This document shows, one piece after another, positions 1 to 9,298 of a DNA stretch of 64,000 nucleotides. The DNA lies in contig JAYRYZ010000005.1 of assembly GCA_041916775.1 (NCBI GenBank), forward strand, positions 133,967 through 197,966, read 5' to 3'. The position numbers were made by a program, and so were the translations under genes. The stretch's first letter is position 1. Each line of letters begins with the position of its first letter. The stretch comes from UBA2357 sp041916775. Its GTDB lineage: Bacteria; Pseudomonadota; Gammaproteobacteria; Burkholderiales; Rhodocyclaceae. The notes under the pieces are model-generated. The model was not told the DNA's origin, did no database searches, and saw only the letters and a list, made by a program, of their open reading frames with translations.

Positions 1-114
1 GGCGAGGTGCTCGCCCTGCGCCTGGCCAAGTTGGCAGGCATCGAGGCTGCGCAGGTTCGCATCGTGATGGTCGGAACAAGTCAAGATAGTTGGTACGCCA
101 GCAGAAGCTGGTAG
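1..114 (+). pseudogene. Truncated hipA remnant
   Basis: Bases 1-72 match bases 1393-1464 inside the intact hipA downstream at roughly 90 % identity and in the same codon phase. The similarity stops abruptly after the codons for IVMV. The frame then reads 13 unrelated residues to a TAG at 112-114. Only the middle of a HipA-like kinase is represented, and the catalytic Asp-containing segment is missing, so this copy cannot be active. The 5' part lies outside the window. It is either a decayed tandem duplicate or what remained when a second hipBA module inserted or recombined here. The alignment was made by eye. Confidence 0.75.
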
Positions 115-210
115 ATCGTAGTCGATGCCACCGTGGCCCCCCGGTTTGCTGCTGAATGATGTTGAAGCCAGTTCGCGGAAAGATGTGCGAAGCGACGCGG
201 CAGAAGGCGA

Positions 211-262
211 TTTATTTAAGCAACCAAATATCCACCTATGAGCTGATTTTTTCGCTCATATA
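211..262. promoter_or_regulatory. AT-rich inverted repeat upstream of hipB
   Basis: The gap between the hipA remnant and hipB is much more AT-rich than its surroundings. It holds an inverted repeat, ATGAGC (238-243) and GCTCAT (254-259), flanked by imperfectly symmetric AAGCAACC-like and GGGTGCTTATT arms. HipB-type antitoxins usually repress their own operon through inverted repeats in this position, so this is a plausible operator. The exact E. coli HipB spacing is not present. No other gene is visible between 115 and 364. Confidence 0.4.
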
Positions 263-364
263 TGGGTGCTTATTTCCATGAAACCTTGACGCTCAGCAAT
301 CCTGCACGGACAATTGACCTTAAGTGAGATCTTTACCCGAGCACCCCCATTTGAGCGCCTAGCC

Positions 365-697
365 ATGCCAAGCAGCCCCATCCCCCTTCCAGTTGAACGC
401 GCCCTGCGCAGGGTTGGGCAGAACCTTGCCCTCGCCCGCCGTCGTCGGCAGCTGTCCCAGGAAGCCCTGGCCGAGCGTATCGGGGCTTCGATCAATACGG
501 TACGGCGCATGGAAGACGGTCATCCCGGCACGGCGCTTCAACACTTTGCCCGGGCGCTGCAGGTATTCGGTGAGCTCGACCAGTTCGAGCAACTGATGGA
601 CACCGCGCAGGACGCGACCGGCCTCGTGTTGATGGACGAGAAGCTCCCCAAGCGGGTCCGCACACGGCGTGCAGGTCACGAGCCAGGTGCTTTTTGA
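365..697 (+). CDS. HipB-like XRE-family antitoxin/repressor
   Basis: 110-residue protein. Residues about 14-65 form a helix-turn-helix of the XRE/Cro type (LSQEALAERIGASINTVRRM). A short helical tail and a basic C-terminus follow. It lies 29 bp upstream of a HipA-family kinase gene on the same strand, the classic antitoxin-toxin order, and its role is inferred to be repressor and neutraliser of that kinase. An upstream TTG at 314 would add 17 residues. The ATG at 365 is preferred because it precedes the conserved helical core directly. Autoregulation through the inverted repeat upstream is likely but not shown. Confidence 0.8.
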   Translation: MPSSPIPLPVERALRRVGQNLALARRRRQLSQEALAERIGASINTVRRMEDGHPGTALQHFARALQVFGELDQFEQLMDTAQDATGLVLMDEKLPKRVRTRRAGHEPGAF

Positions 698-726
698 CCG
701 GAGCGTCTGAGTGATAGCGCAGCGCC

Positions 727-2034
727 ATGGCTAGCAGGACGCCAGACAAACCTGGCTCGACTACGAAGGTGGAGCTGGACGTTTGCCTGGGGCAAGCGGG
801 CACACCCGTGGGCAAGCTCATCTACGTCAAGCATGGCCCCCGCGAGTTCTCGCAGTTTGCGTACCGGGAAGAATGGCTGACCAACCCGCTCGCCTTCGAC
901 CTTTCCCCTGACTTGTCCCGCGTGCTGGGCTACCAGCTGCGCAAAGCCCCCTCCCGGGACGACTCTTGTTTCTTTCTCGCGCTTGCGGACACGGAGCCTG
1001 ATAGCTGGGGGCGTCGCGTGATTGCGCGCGCCCATGCCAAGGCGCGTAAGGCCAACCCCGCCCTGCGTGCGCTGACCGAACTGGACTACCTCTGCGCGGT
1101 GGATGACTTCAGTCGCGTCGGTGCGCTGCGCTTGCGAGATACATCCGAAACCTACCTGCGCAGCCCCGACGCAGGCAAGCGCGCCATCCCGCCCTTGCTG
1201 GAGCTGGAAAAGGTGATGACCGCCTCGCGCGCGGTCGAGCTGGGCACCGAGACCGCTGAGGACCTCAAGTACCTGCAAGGGAAAGGCACCTCTCTGGGTG
1301 GCATGCGGCCCAAATGCACCGTGCTTGATGAAGACGGTACCCTCGCACTTGGTAAGTTTCCCAGCGTTGGTGACGAGCGCAGCGTCACACGCGGCGAGGT
1401 CCTCGCCCTGCGCCTGGCCAGGTTGGCAGGTATCGACGCGGCGCAGGCCCGCATCGTGATGGTCCATGAGGCGCCGGTCGCCGTCATCCGTCGTTTCGAC
1501 CGCACGCCGAACCAGGGTCGTATCCCCTACATGTCGGGGGCAACCCTCTTGCAAACCAGTCGGCATGAAGAGCGCGCCTACACCGAAGTCGTGGATGCGA
1601 TGCGCTCGACCTGCATGGATTTCAGCGCCTCGGCCCGGCAACTCTGGCGGCGCCTGGTCTTCAATTTTCTGATTACGAATGTCGATGACCATCTGCAGAA
1701 CATTGGCTTCCTGTATGCGGACAGGAATCAGTGGCGGCTGGCGCCCGCCTTCGACCTGAACCCCTTCCCTGACAAGGACCGGGAATCCAAGACCTGGTTG
1801 AGCGAGGACACTGGTCCCATCACCTCGGTCGCACAGTTGATGAGCGAAGCCGCACGCTTCCAGCTCAAGCCCGACGAAGCCTCCGCCGTGCTGGCCGAAG
1901 TCGTCCAGGCCTTGAGGCAATGGCGAGTTGTGGCGATGTCGGCAGAGGTCGGACTGTCCCGGGTAGATCTCGACGCATTTGCGCCGGCTTTCGAGCATGA
2001 AGGCATGGACGAAGCCCTGGCATTGCTGAAGTAG
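727..2034 (+). CDS. hipA: HipA-family serine/threonine kinase toxin
   Basis: 435 residues, normal for the family. Visible HipA features are a glycine-rich segment SLGGMRPK (about 189-196), the catalytic-loop signature NVDDHLQN (Asp321) and the metal-binding APAFD motif (Asp343), in the expected order. HipA kinases phosphorylate targets such as glutamyl-tRNA synthetase and arrest growth; the target here is unknown. The gene follows its HipB-like partner by 29 bp and is likely co-transcribed. The 297 bp after it, to the next gene at 2332, hold no gene I recognise. All catalytic landmarks look intact, so this copy is probably active, unlike the fragment at position 1. Confidence 0.88.
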   Translation: MASRTPDKPGSTTKVELDVCLGQAGTPVGKLIYVKHGPREFSQFAYREEWLTNPLAFDLSPDLSRVLGYQLRKAPSRDDSCFFLALADTEPDSWGRRVIARAHAKARKANPALRALTELDYLCAVDDFSRVGALRLRDTSETYLRSPDAGKRAIPPLLELEKVMTASRAVELGTETAEDLKYLQGKGTSLGGMRPKCTVLDEDGTLALGKFPSVGDERSVTRGEVLALRLARLAGIDAAQARIVMVHEAPVAVIRRFDRTPNQGRIPYMSGATLLQTSRHEERAYTEVVDAMRSTCMDFSASARQLWRRLVFNFLITNVDDHLQNIGFLYADRNQWRLAPAFDLNPFPDKDRESKTWLSEDTGPITSVAQLMSEAARFQLKPDEASAVLAEVVQALRQWRVVAMSAEVGLSRVDLDAFAPAFEHEGMDEALALLK

Positions 2035-2331
2035 GCGCCCTAAGGTCAGCGGACCTCCATGCTGTAAAGTCGGTGGCCCATGTGGCCGCAGCCTGAATCA
2101 GCAATGATTCGAATCGCTCGCTCTTCCCCGATGCCCGACCGGTCACCAAACCGAACCCGCGCATCAAGCACCTCCACCGATATCTTCGCCCGACGTTCGG
2201 GTTATGCCAGCTGCTTCAACCGCCGCAGTTCCTCTATTCATCGACTTCCCGCCATCTGCGGCGTACTTCACGGCAAGGAAGCCGGCATTGGCTTACGGTC
2301 GAAACACGGGCGCTCCACTGGAGATGGCGAA

Positions 2332-4425
2332 ATGAGGTTGTCGATACGCTGCGCACGCTGTCTGGCTGCGATGCTGTGGATGCTGCCGGCGCTCGCCGGT
2401 GCGACACCCGAGGTGTTGTTCGATGGCAAGGCGGGCCCGAACTGGCTCAAGGTCGAGACGCAGGGCGGACGCCACGACGAGTTTGCACGTTACGGGGATG
2501 GAAAGCTGATCATCGACGTCCCGCCCGGCAACGGCTGGGGCATGACCGGCATTCGCAGCGCGGCGCCGCTCGTGCCATTGCCCCACCCCGATGCTGACGA
2601 AGCGGTGCGGCTGGATATCGGCCTCGACACGCGTGAAAGCGGGCCGGTGCATGTGTCCCTGGTGCCGCCCTCGCGCGCAACACAGAGCGACCCCGGCAAC
2701 CATGATCTGCGGCTCGCGCTGGCTCCGGCAACGGACGGCAAGCATGTCGAGGTAAGCCTGTGGGCGGATGGCCGAGAGCAGGGCCGCCGCAACGTCGAGG
2801 ACCGTAGCCGGCTCGACTCACTGCGTGTATTCCTGCGCCCGGATGCGCTGGTGCTGGTCGAGGATGCACAGGGTGAAAAGCTCTTCGAGGCCACGCTGCC
2901 ACAGGCGATTCCCGACACTGGCTGGCATCTGCAGGTGGTCGCGCGGGCGGCGCGCAAGGACGAGCGCGCGCGTCTGGTGCTCAATCGCATTGCCATCGAC
3001 CGCGAAGCGTTCACCAGGCATGACGACCCGCATGCGATGCTGCAGGAAAGCAGCGTCTCACAGGTGCTTTTCGATGGTCGTCAGCTCGGGCCGCATTGGT
3101 CCATCCTGGAAGCGCGTGGCAACAAGTTCAAGAGCGATGTGCGTTTTCTGCCGGGCTACGCGGTGTTCTCGCAACCCGCCGCCAGCAACGGGCCGCTCGG
3201 CATCTATACAGAGGCGGCAACGATCTGGCTGGATCGCTTCGGCGCCGGCGCGCAGACCCGACTCGACTACACCTTCGTCCCCGAAGCGACCACCGCCTTC
3301 ACCATTGCGCTCGCCCCGCCCCACAACCTGAGCGGCAACACGCCCGAGAACCAGGCACTGCTGCTGAGCTGGCAGGCGCTCGCACCTGGCCAGACCGAGC
3401 CGAGCATCGAGATCCGGCTGTCGCCGCCGCAGGTCCGCGTGCGCAGTGCTCGCGCCCCGCAGACGGTGGGTTTGCTGCTGGCCCCGGGGGGCTTTCGCAT
3501 CGAGGCGGAGGGATTCCCACGTCAGCCGTTCGCGTGGAATCAGCTTGCAGACGGTCAGGGTTTGCGAGGCTATGTCTATCTCGAGCGCACGCCCAAGGAT
3601 GGCCCCACGCGCATGGCGATCAAGGAAATCACGATGCGCCGCCAGCCTGGTGCGCCCCTGCCCGATGTTGCGTTGCCACTCGCCGACGTCGCACCACTCC
3701 CGGAGCGGGTGGTGTTCGAAGGGGACATGACCGGCTGGAATGCGCACGCCTCGGGTGGAGCGAGTGCCGATGCGGCGGTCATCGGCGACGCCGCCCTGCA
3801 GGTGACGCTCGACGGCTCCAAACGAGATGCCAGCGCCGGGATTCTCTCCACCACGCCCCTGATACGACTGGATGAGCGCATCCGCCGCACCCCATTGCGC
3901 ATCACCCAGCGCTTCGACCCGCGCAGCACCACCGCCTTCACCACGCTGCTGGCGGAACATGGCGACCCGGTCAATGCACGCCGCCATTACAAGCTCGCCA
4001 TCTCGCTCGCCCCGGCAGGACCAGGCCCTCACCAGGGCGACTATCTGCTCAGCCTGCATGACAACGGCGTGTACAACATCTGGCAGCGACCGATCGCGGC
4101 CGAGCACGTCGCCCGTCATTGGGACGGCAGGGTCATGCTCGAACTCGGCGAGCATCGCGCAACGGCGATCCTTCCCGGCATCGGGAGGATCAGCGCCGCC
4201 AGCTTCATGTTCCAGCCTCACTCGGAGTACTGGCTGATGGTCGATGCGAGGCCCGCGCGGGTGATCGGCCCCCTCTCCATGCGTTTGCTGGAGATCCGCA
4301 GCGGCTGGGCGACCCCGCCACTGATGGACGCACTCGAGCGGCTCGAACTGGTCGACTTCGCGGAATTCGATGCGGATGCCTACCTGCGCGAACTGTCGCG
4401 GGGCGTCACGGAGACGCTGCCATGA
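2332..4425 (+). CDS. Secreted protein with three beta-sandwich-like repeats
   Basis: 697 residues from ATG 2332; the open frame extends to 2080, but this ATG follows GGAG and opens a typical signal peptide ending in ALAGA. I do not recognise the family. The protein contains three diverged repeats of about 215-240 residues. They begin VLFDGKAGPNW (about 28), VLFDGRQLGPHW (about 245) and VVFEGDMTGW (about 460), and repeats 2 and 3 share a TTAFT strand. The pattern suggests tandem jelly-roll (concanavalin-like) domains, often carbohydrate-binding; this is inference. No catalytic motif is evident. Its stop overlaps the next start (ATGA), so it heads a three-gene secreted-protein operon. Confidence 0.72.
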   Translation: MRLSIRCARCLAAMLWMLPALAGATPEVLFDGKAGPNWLKVETQGGRHDEFARYGDGKLIIDVPPGNGWGMTGIRSAAPLVPLPHPDADEAVRLDIGLDTRESGPVHVSLVPPSRATQSDPGNHDLRLALAPATDGKHVEVSLWADGREQGRRNVEDRSRLDSLRVFLRPDALVLVEDAQGEKLFEATLPQAIPDTGWHLQVVARAARKDERARLVLNRIAIDREAFTRHDDPHAMLQESSVSQVLFDGRQLGPHWSILEARGNKFKSDVRFLPGYAVFSQPAASNGPLGIYTEAATIWLDRFGAGAQTRLDYTFVPEATTAFTIALAPPHNLSGNTPENQALLLSWQALAPGQTEPSIEIRLSPPQVRVRSARAPQTVGLLLAPGGFRIEAEGFPRQPFAWNQLADGQGLRGYVYLERTPKDGPTRMAIKEITMRRQPGAPLPDVALPLADVAPLPERVVFEGDMTGWNAHASGGASADAAVIGDAALQVTLDGSKRDASAGILSTTPLIRLDERIRRTPLRITQRFDPRSTTAFTTLLAEHGDPVNARRHYKLAISLAPAGPGPHQGDYLLSLHDNGVYNIWQRPIAAEHVARHWDGRVMLELGEHRATAILPGIGRISAASFMFQPHSEYWLMVDARPARVIGPLSMRLLEIRSGWATPPLMDALERLELVDFAEFDADAYLRELSRGVTETLP

Positions 4426-6695
4426 ACCACCTCGGTCGCAAGCTGCTCGTCGCGTGGCTGACGCTGCAGTGCATCGCCGCCCCCGCAAGTGCCGACCCTG
4501 CGCCGCGCCCTGACGGCGAGACGCGCATTCTTCGCGGCATCATCAAGCTACCGCACGAGCGTGAGCAGGCGTTAATGGAGAAACTCGGCGTCACCGGCTC
4601 GGAAGGTTTCCTCAACTGCATCTGCCAACAGGCACGATACGGCAGCTCATCCACCTCGCAGTTCTGGCACCCCGACACGATCGGCAAGTACGACAAGCGC
4701 TACAGCTGCAACCGGCCGGGCGATCCCTGCGTGGTCTCAGGTTTCGGTTGCATGCGCTTCCCCAAGCCCTCCGACCCGGCGATCTACGATTACTGCGCAA
4801 TCGAGCATCCGCAACCCGATGGCAGCTCGATCACCGAGACCATGCTGCGATCGGTGATTTCGGGGTCGAGCAAGAGTGCGGACGACTATCGTCGCGAGCT
4901 TGCCGCCTGTCGCGAGCGCCACCGCTTCCAGCGCGAATCCGATTATCTCGGTGGCGACCGCATCGCGGGTGCCCGTTACCTGGCGAAGAAAAAGCTGCCG
5001 CTGATTCCCCCGCCCACGCACATGCACAAGGACCTCAACGAGGAGGCCGAACGTCTTCGCGTAGAGCGGGTGAAATCGGTGCAGCGTGCGCACGTCGAGT
5101 TGCGCAAGCGCTTCGAGGCGCTGCTGGTCGAGCAGTTCAAGACAATGGTGGACGAAAATCTCGGCAACCTCGGCAACTTCGAGACCCTGGGCACGACAGG
5201 CAAGGCGCTGGCGAACATGGCCCTGGACGATGCCAAGCGCGCCAGAATCGAGGCTGCGCAGCAACTGCGCACGGTGCTCCTGAAACCTGGCGTTGAGCGC
5301 GAGACGGCAAGCTCGAATGAAGAGCTGCGCCGCGCGAGCAAGGCGCTGGCCGAGGCACGCGAGCGCGAGGAGCACCATCAGGGCACTATGGAGCGGCTGG
5401 ACAAGGCCTTGAAGGTTCTCGAGCGCATCCAGCTCGCGCGGGACGTCGCCGCATCCGGTCAGAAGACGGCGGCAGCCGCAATCGACGGCGACGGCATCGA
5501 GTTCATCGATGCGCTGGTCGACTCCAGCCGCATCCTGCGATCGCAGCTCGGCACGCACCTCGAAGACCTCGGCGACCTCGAAGCGCTCCGCGACACCCTT
5601 GCACGCGACGGCGTGAGCGAGGCGGAGTTCCAGAAACTCGCGCCCATGCTCGAATCCGGCGACAAGCTGACGAAGGTCACCGCCGGCATGGACATGATGC
5701 TCAAGCAATACGACCGCGCCAGGCATGTTTGGAACACCATGAAGTCGATCGAGTCGGGCTTGCAGGAAATCAGCTATGTCGACAGCTCGGGCGGCTACAG
5801 CGAGGCACAGAAGAACCTGCTCAAGGGCTTCGTCGGGCTCAGCGAGCTGACCCGCAAGGGCGCCGAATTTCTTCCCAGTGGCGCCTCGGACATGATGCTG
5901 TTCTACGCCGAGGCGATGAAGCTGCCAGCAGTGATAGACGAGAAGATCCGCAAGATCACCGACCGGCACGATGTATCGGCCGAGATCGTCGGCACCCAGG
6001 CTGGTTCGCGCGCGATGGCAATGCTGGGCAGCGGCACCAGCCTCGACCGGGACGATTATCTGTTCCGCGTGGCGGGGCTCAAGGCTTACGTGATCTGGGC
6101 CCAGGGCGGTCGGGCCTATGGTGGCGACACGCCCTACATCCTCATCCCCGAGGCCGATGGCGAGCCCTACCCGGTGAACGAGCGCAACTATCGCGCCCTG
6201 GCCGAAATGGCCTACTACTACCCCATGGTTCATGGCCGCCGCCTCACCGATGCGGATGTCGCAGAGTATCTGCGCAGCCTCGGACCGAACGGAAGTATCG
6301 ACGTCAGCGATCTGAAGCGCGCCGCCGAGCAGGCCCAGACCGAGGCCGCGGAAGACGCCAGGATTGCCGCCATGTTCGGCAAGGAGACACTCTCCGATCC
6401 GCCCTCCGGCCTCGGCCGGTTGCGCGACAAGGCGCTGGAGAAGAGCGGGCTGGCCGGCGCGGCGGAAACAGCCGGCATGGACGTGCAAGCCGATAGCGAC
6501 AAGGCGGTATGGGCTGCCTTCCGCCAGATGATGCGCGACCGGCTGCCGGTTGGCTGCAGCCTCTCGGACAGTACCCAGAAGGCGCTCTTCAACCAGTGGC
6601 GGACGCGCGGCAAGCAGGACGAGATCGAAGCCTATCTCGCTCGCCATGGCGAGGCGCTGAAGCTGGTGGACGCGCCCAAGGAAGCGCCGCGATGA
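4422..6695 (+). CDS. Secreted Cys-rich, coiled-coil protein of unknown function
   Basis: 757 residues from ATG 4422, which overlaps the previous stop. An N-terminal signal peptide ends near PASA. A cysteine-rich segment follows (about 60-135, with NCICQQ, SCNRPGDPC, GFGC and YDYC), probably disulphide-bonded. Residues about 200-480 are long, charged, heptad-like helices. The C-terminal part has an aromatic-rich segment (GDTPYILIP, then MAYYYP). No known enzyme motif was found. It starts and stops in ATGA overlaps with both neighbours, so the three products are very likely made together, perhaps as a periplasmic or extracellular complex. Function not recognised. Confidence 0.7.
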   Translation: MNHLGRKLLVAWLTLQCIAAPASADPAPRPDGETRILRGIIKLPHEREQALMEKLGVTGSEGFLNCICQQARYGSSSTSQFWHPDTIGKYDKRYSCNRPGDPCVVSGFGCMRFPKPSDPAIYDYCAIEHPQPDGSSITETMLRSVISGSSKSADDYRRELAACRERHRFQRESDYLGGDRIAGARYLAKKKLPLIPPPTHMHKDLNEEAERLRVERVKSVQRAHVELRKRFEALLVEQFKTMVDENLGNLGNFETLGTTGKALANMALDDAKRARIEAAQQLRTVLLKPGVERETASSNEELRRASKALAEAREREEHHQGTMERLDKALKVLERIQLARDVAASGQKTAAAAIDGDGIEFIDALVDSSRILRSQLGTHLEDLGDLEALRDTLARDGVSEAEFQKLAPMLESGDKLTKVTAGMDMMLKQYDRARHVWNTMKSIESGLQEISYVDSSGGYSEAQKNLLKGFVGLSELTRKGAEFLPSGASDMMLFYAEAMKLPAVIDEKIRKITDRHDVSAEIVGTQAGSRAMAMLGSGTSLDRDDYLFRVAGLKAYVIWAQGGRAYGGDTPYILIPEADGEPYPVNERNYRALAEMAYYYPMVHGRRLTDADVAEYLRSLGPNGSIDVSDLKRAAEQAQTEAAEDARIAAMFGKETLSDPPSGLGRLRDKALEKSGLAGAAETAGMDVQADSDKAVWAAFRQMMRDRLPVGCSLSDSTQKALFNQWRTRGKQDEIEAYLARHGEALKLVDAPKEAPR

Positions 6696-7531
6696 AGCAC
6701 ACACCAAGCCTTTGCCTGCTCCTCGCCGTCTTCATCACGTCGCCTTTGGCAAGCGCGCAAGCGGTGCCGAACACGGTGCAGACGGTCCTCTCCGGCACGT
6801 TGCAGGTGACGCTCCCTCCCGGTTGGGAGTCACTCGGCGAGGCGGATGACGACACGGTGATGCTGGTGCGCCTCTCCCCCTACTCCGGATACGTGCTGCT
6901 CGCTGCCGGAAACGCGGCCAGCGGGGAGGCAGGGCTGGACATGGCACCCCCTGCAGGCGCATCGTCCAGCTCGTACCGGTTCCTGGGCGAGGCGGCCACC
7001 GCGTTCGAGTGGAGCGGAACGACGCCCGAGTTCGAGCTCGATCGCAGCCTGGCCCCCGGCCGCTACAGGATGATCGTCATCCCGAGCCCGGCCTTCGGCG
7101 GTCGCGAATTGGCACTGCGCATCGCCGGGCACGACCGTTTTCATGAGAGCGAGGCGCTGCGACAGCTTCTGGATAGCCTCGCGCCGACCAATGCGCCCGC
7201 AAACCTCTCGCACCCCACGACCACGACCACGACCACGACCACAGCGTCATCCGTCGCAGACCAACGCATCCCCGAACTGCTCGCGCTGGCCGCACAGGGC
7301 AAGCTCACCGTGCGCGCCCTGCGCGGTTTCGGCCAGCTCGACGTTCGCTACGACGCGACCGCGCTCACCCTGCGCAAGCGCGGACTGGACCTCTACACGG
7401 CAGACGCGCGACAGATCGAGACATGGCTCTCCGCCTCCGGGGGTCCGCTGAAGGACCTGCCGGACACAACGCTGACCGCCTTGCAAGAACTCGCCCGCAA
7501 GCTGCGCGAGTACGATCCCCCCGCCCGGTAA
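6692..7531 (+). CDS. Small secreted protein, third gene of the operon
   Basis: 279 residues from ATG 6692, overlapping the previous stop. The signal peptide ends near ASA (about 23). Two domains are joined by a nine-Thr linker. The N-terminal part (about 30-175) is beta-rich. The C-terminal 75 residues (ELLALAAQGKLTVRALRGF onward) are helical. The linker is encoded by a hexanucleotide repeat. Family not recognised. It closes the three-gene transcript, which ends at a hairpin at 7537-7562. Confidence 0.68.
   Translation: MKHTPSLCLLLAVFITSPLASAQAVPNTVQTVLSGTLQVTLPPGWESLGEADDDTVMLVRLSPYSGYVLLAAGNAASGEAGLDMAPPAGASSSSYRFLGEAATAFEWSGTTPEFELDRSLAPGRYRMIVIPSPAFGGRELALRIAGHDRFHESEALRQLLDSLAPTNAPANLSHPTTTTTTTTTASSVADQRIPELLALAAQGKLTVRALRGFGQLDVRYDATALTLRKRGLDLYTADARQIETWLSASGGPLKDLPDTTLTALQELARKLREYDPPAR
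7215..7244 (+). repeat. CCACGA hexanucleotide tandem repeat
   Basis: Four perfect copies of CCACGA plus a partial fifth, coding for a poly-Thr linker inside the secreted protein at 6692. Length changes would stay in frame and alter only linker length. Confidence 0.85.
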
Positions 7532-7536
7532 CCCGC

Positions 7537-7562
7537 CCCGCACGGAGCGCGTCTCGTGCGGG
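7537..7562. terminator. Hairpin between convergent genes
   Basis: Perfect 8-bp stem CCCGCACG / CGTGCGGG with a 10-nt loop, placed between the end of the secreted-protein operon (+) and the end of the exonuclease gene (-). There is no strong T-run. It may stop transcription in both directions. Confidence 0.45.
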
Positions 7563-7627
7563 CTCCGATCGCGGCGGCTCGGAACCGGCCCGACCATCGG
7601 CTCGGCGATCGAATCCCTGTGGCCCCG

Positions 7628-9043
7628 CTACGCGACGCTCCCCGCCTTCGCCGCCTCCACGCCCAGCGGCTCCACCGCAAGCCTGGGCATCCAGCGCACC
7701 AGCAGCCTGTAGAAGTCGAGATCGAAGGCCGGCCGGCTTGCGGCGATCAGCGCGGGCACGTCTTCCGGCGCGGCGACGGTGCCGAAGTAGCACCAGTTGT
7801 CCACCACGTGCAGGACACCCGCCTCGCGCAGCCCGACCGGCCCATTGTGCGGCCAGGCGGCAAGCTTGAGTGCGGCCAGCGCAGCCTCGACCCGCGCGAA
7901 GTGCTGCGCGAGCGGCTCCTTGCCGAGGCAGGCACCATTGCAACGCTTGAGCTGGTGGTTGAAGCAGCGACCCGGCGTGTGTCGCTCCAACCCGAGCATG
8001 GGCGGGCACAGCGCGTGCTCCGCGCACAGCGCGCGCAGCCGGTCGAGCGCGGCGCGGCGGCTGCGGAAGAAGCCGTAGATGCGGCCCGGCTGCGAAAAAT
8101 CCACCTCGCCCGCACGCACCAGACGCAAGCCGGCATCGCCTGCGAGATCGCTGTCGAGCCGCCATGCGCACAGCTCACGGTTGCGCCGCAGCTGGCGGTT
8201 CAGGATGGGCTGCAGGGCCTTGACGAGGCGCGCCTCCTCGAGCAGCGCACCCAGCTCGCCGGCGGTGCGGATGTGGCTGATGCGGCGCACCTGCTGGCTG
8301 AGGCTGAGCTCGCGGTCGCTCGCATGGTCGGCGCTGAAATGCGACAGCACCCGGCTGCGCAGGCGGGTGCTCTTGCCGATGTAGAGCGGCAGGTCGTTCT
8401 CGCCGTGGAAGATGTATACGCCGGGGGCGTCCGGCAGCGCCAGCACCGCCTCCGCGTCCAGATGGGGCGGCAGGGTCGGGCGACCGATGAGCTCGTGCGC
8501 GAGCGCCTCGATCTGCCCTGCCGGAAACCGCTCGTGCAGGCGCTGCCAGAACTGCCACAAGGCCTCGGCATCGCCCAGTGCGCGATGTCGCGCGCCCACC
8601 TGCAAGCCATGGCGCGCGATCAGCTGGTCGAGCCCGTGACGCCGCTCGTGCGGAAAGAGGCGCCGCGACAACCTCACGGTGCACAGCACGCGCGGCGCAA
8701 TGCTCACGCCCATGCGCGCGAACGCGGCCTTGATGTGGCCATGGTCGAAGCGCGCGTTGTGCGCGACGAAGACCCTGCCTTCAAGACGATCGAAGAGCGC
8801 ATCGGCGACTTCCTCGAAGCGCGGTGCCGTGGCGACCATCTCGTTGCTGATGCCGGTGAGCCGCCGGATGTGATCGGGGATGCGCGTCGCGGGCCGGACC
8901 AGAGTCGACCAGCTTCGCACCCCGGCCTCGTCCACCTCCACTACGGCCAACTCGGTGATCGAGGCCTGCTGGGCCGGGCCACCGTTGGTCTCGATATCCA
9001 CGAAGGCAAGACCACCCTCCAGAAGCGTACAGGCTGCGTGCAT
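7628..9043 (-). CDS. DEDDh exonuclease fused to UvrC-type GIY-YIG nuclease
   Basis: 471 residues. Residues about 10-170 form a DnaQ-like 3'-5' exonuclease: FVDIET (Asp16, Glu18), AHNARFD (Asp100) and the His153-Asp158 pair in HRALGD. Residues about 203-290 form a GIY-YIG endonuclease domain like the N-terminus of UvrC and Cho (PGVYIF, PLYIGKS, Arg-rich helix, then LLEEARLVK). A Cys-containing C-terminal region follows. Such fusions are annotated as epsilon-subunit-like proteins and probably act in nucleotide-excision or other DNA repair. It is neither the replicative epsilon subunit nor complete UvrC. It is monocistronic or shares a transcript with the glycosylase upstream. Confidence 0.85.
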   Translation of the reverse strand: MHAACTLLEGGLAFVDIETNGGPAQQASITELAVVEVDEAGVRSWSTLVRPATRIPDHIRRLTGISNEMVATAPRFEEVADALFDRLEGRVFVAHNARFDHGHIKAAFARMGVSIAPRVLCTVRLSRRLFPHERRHGLDQLIARHGLQVGARHRALGDAEALWQFWQRLHERFPAGQIEALAHELIGRPTLPPHLDAEAVLALPDAPGVYIFHGENDLPLYIGKSTRLRSRVLSHFSADHASDRELSLSQQVRRISHIRTAGELGALLEEARLVKALQPILNRQLRRNRELCAWRLDSDLAGDAGLRLVRAGEVDFSQPGRIYGFFRSRRAALDRLRALCAEHALCPPMLGLERHTPGRCFNHQLKRCNGACLGKEPLAQHFARVEAALAALKLAAWPHNGPVGLREAGVLHVVDNWCYFGTVAAPEDVPALIAASRPAFDLDFYRLLVRWMPRLAVEPLGVEAAKAGSVA

Positions 9044-9298
9044 GCTCTATTTCTGTCCGATCGTATCCGTGACGTGACAACCCAGGCTTCAGCCCCTGAA
9101 TGTATAAAAGTATAGCCCATCGACTCGCCCGGAGCCCTCTACGATCCCTATTGCCTCATGTTTGAGCAGCGCGGCGAATGCCATGCCCTACAGCGGCTTA
9201 CCGATGCTTTCCACGACTTATCCACATGGCTGCACACGCCGATGGTGGAAAAATTCGGTCATCACGAGCTTCAGCGCACAAAATCGGAGCGCTCCGGA

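Noticed and set aside
9218..9226. Perfect DnaA box TTATCCACA between the exonuclease and alkA genes
   Set aside because: A single box without AT-rich unwinding region, clustered boxes or dnaA/dnaN neighbours is expected by chance and does not indicate an origin.
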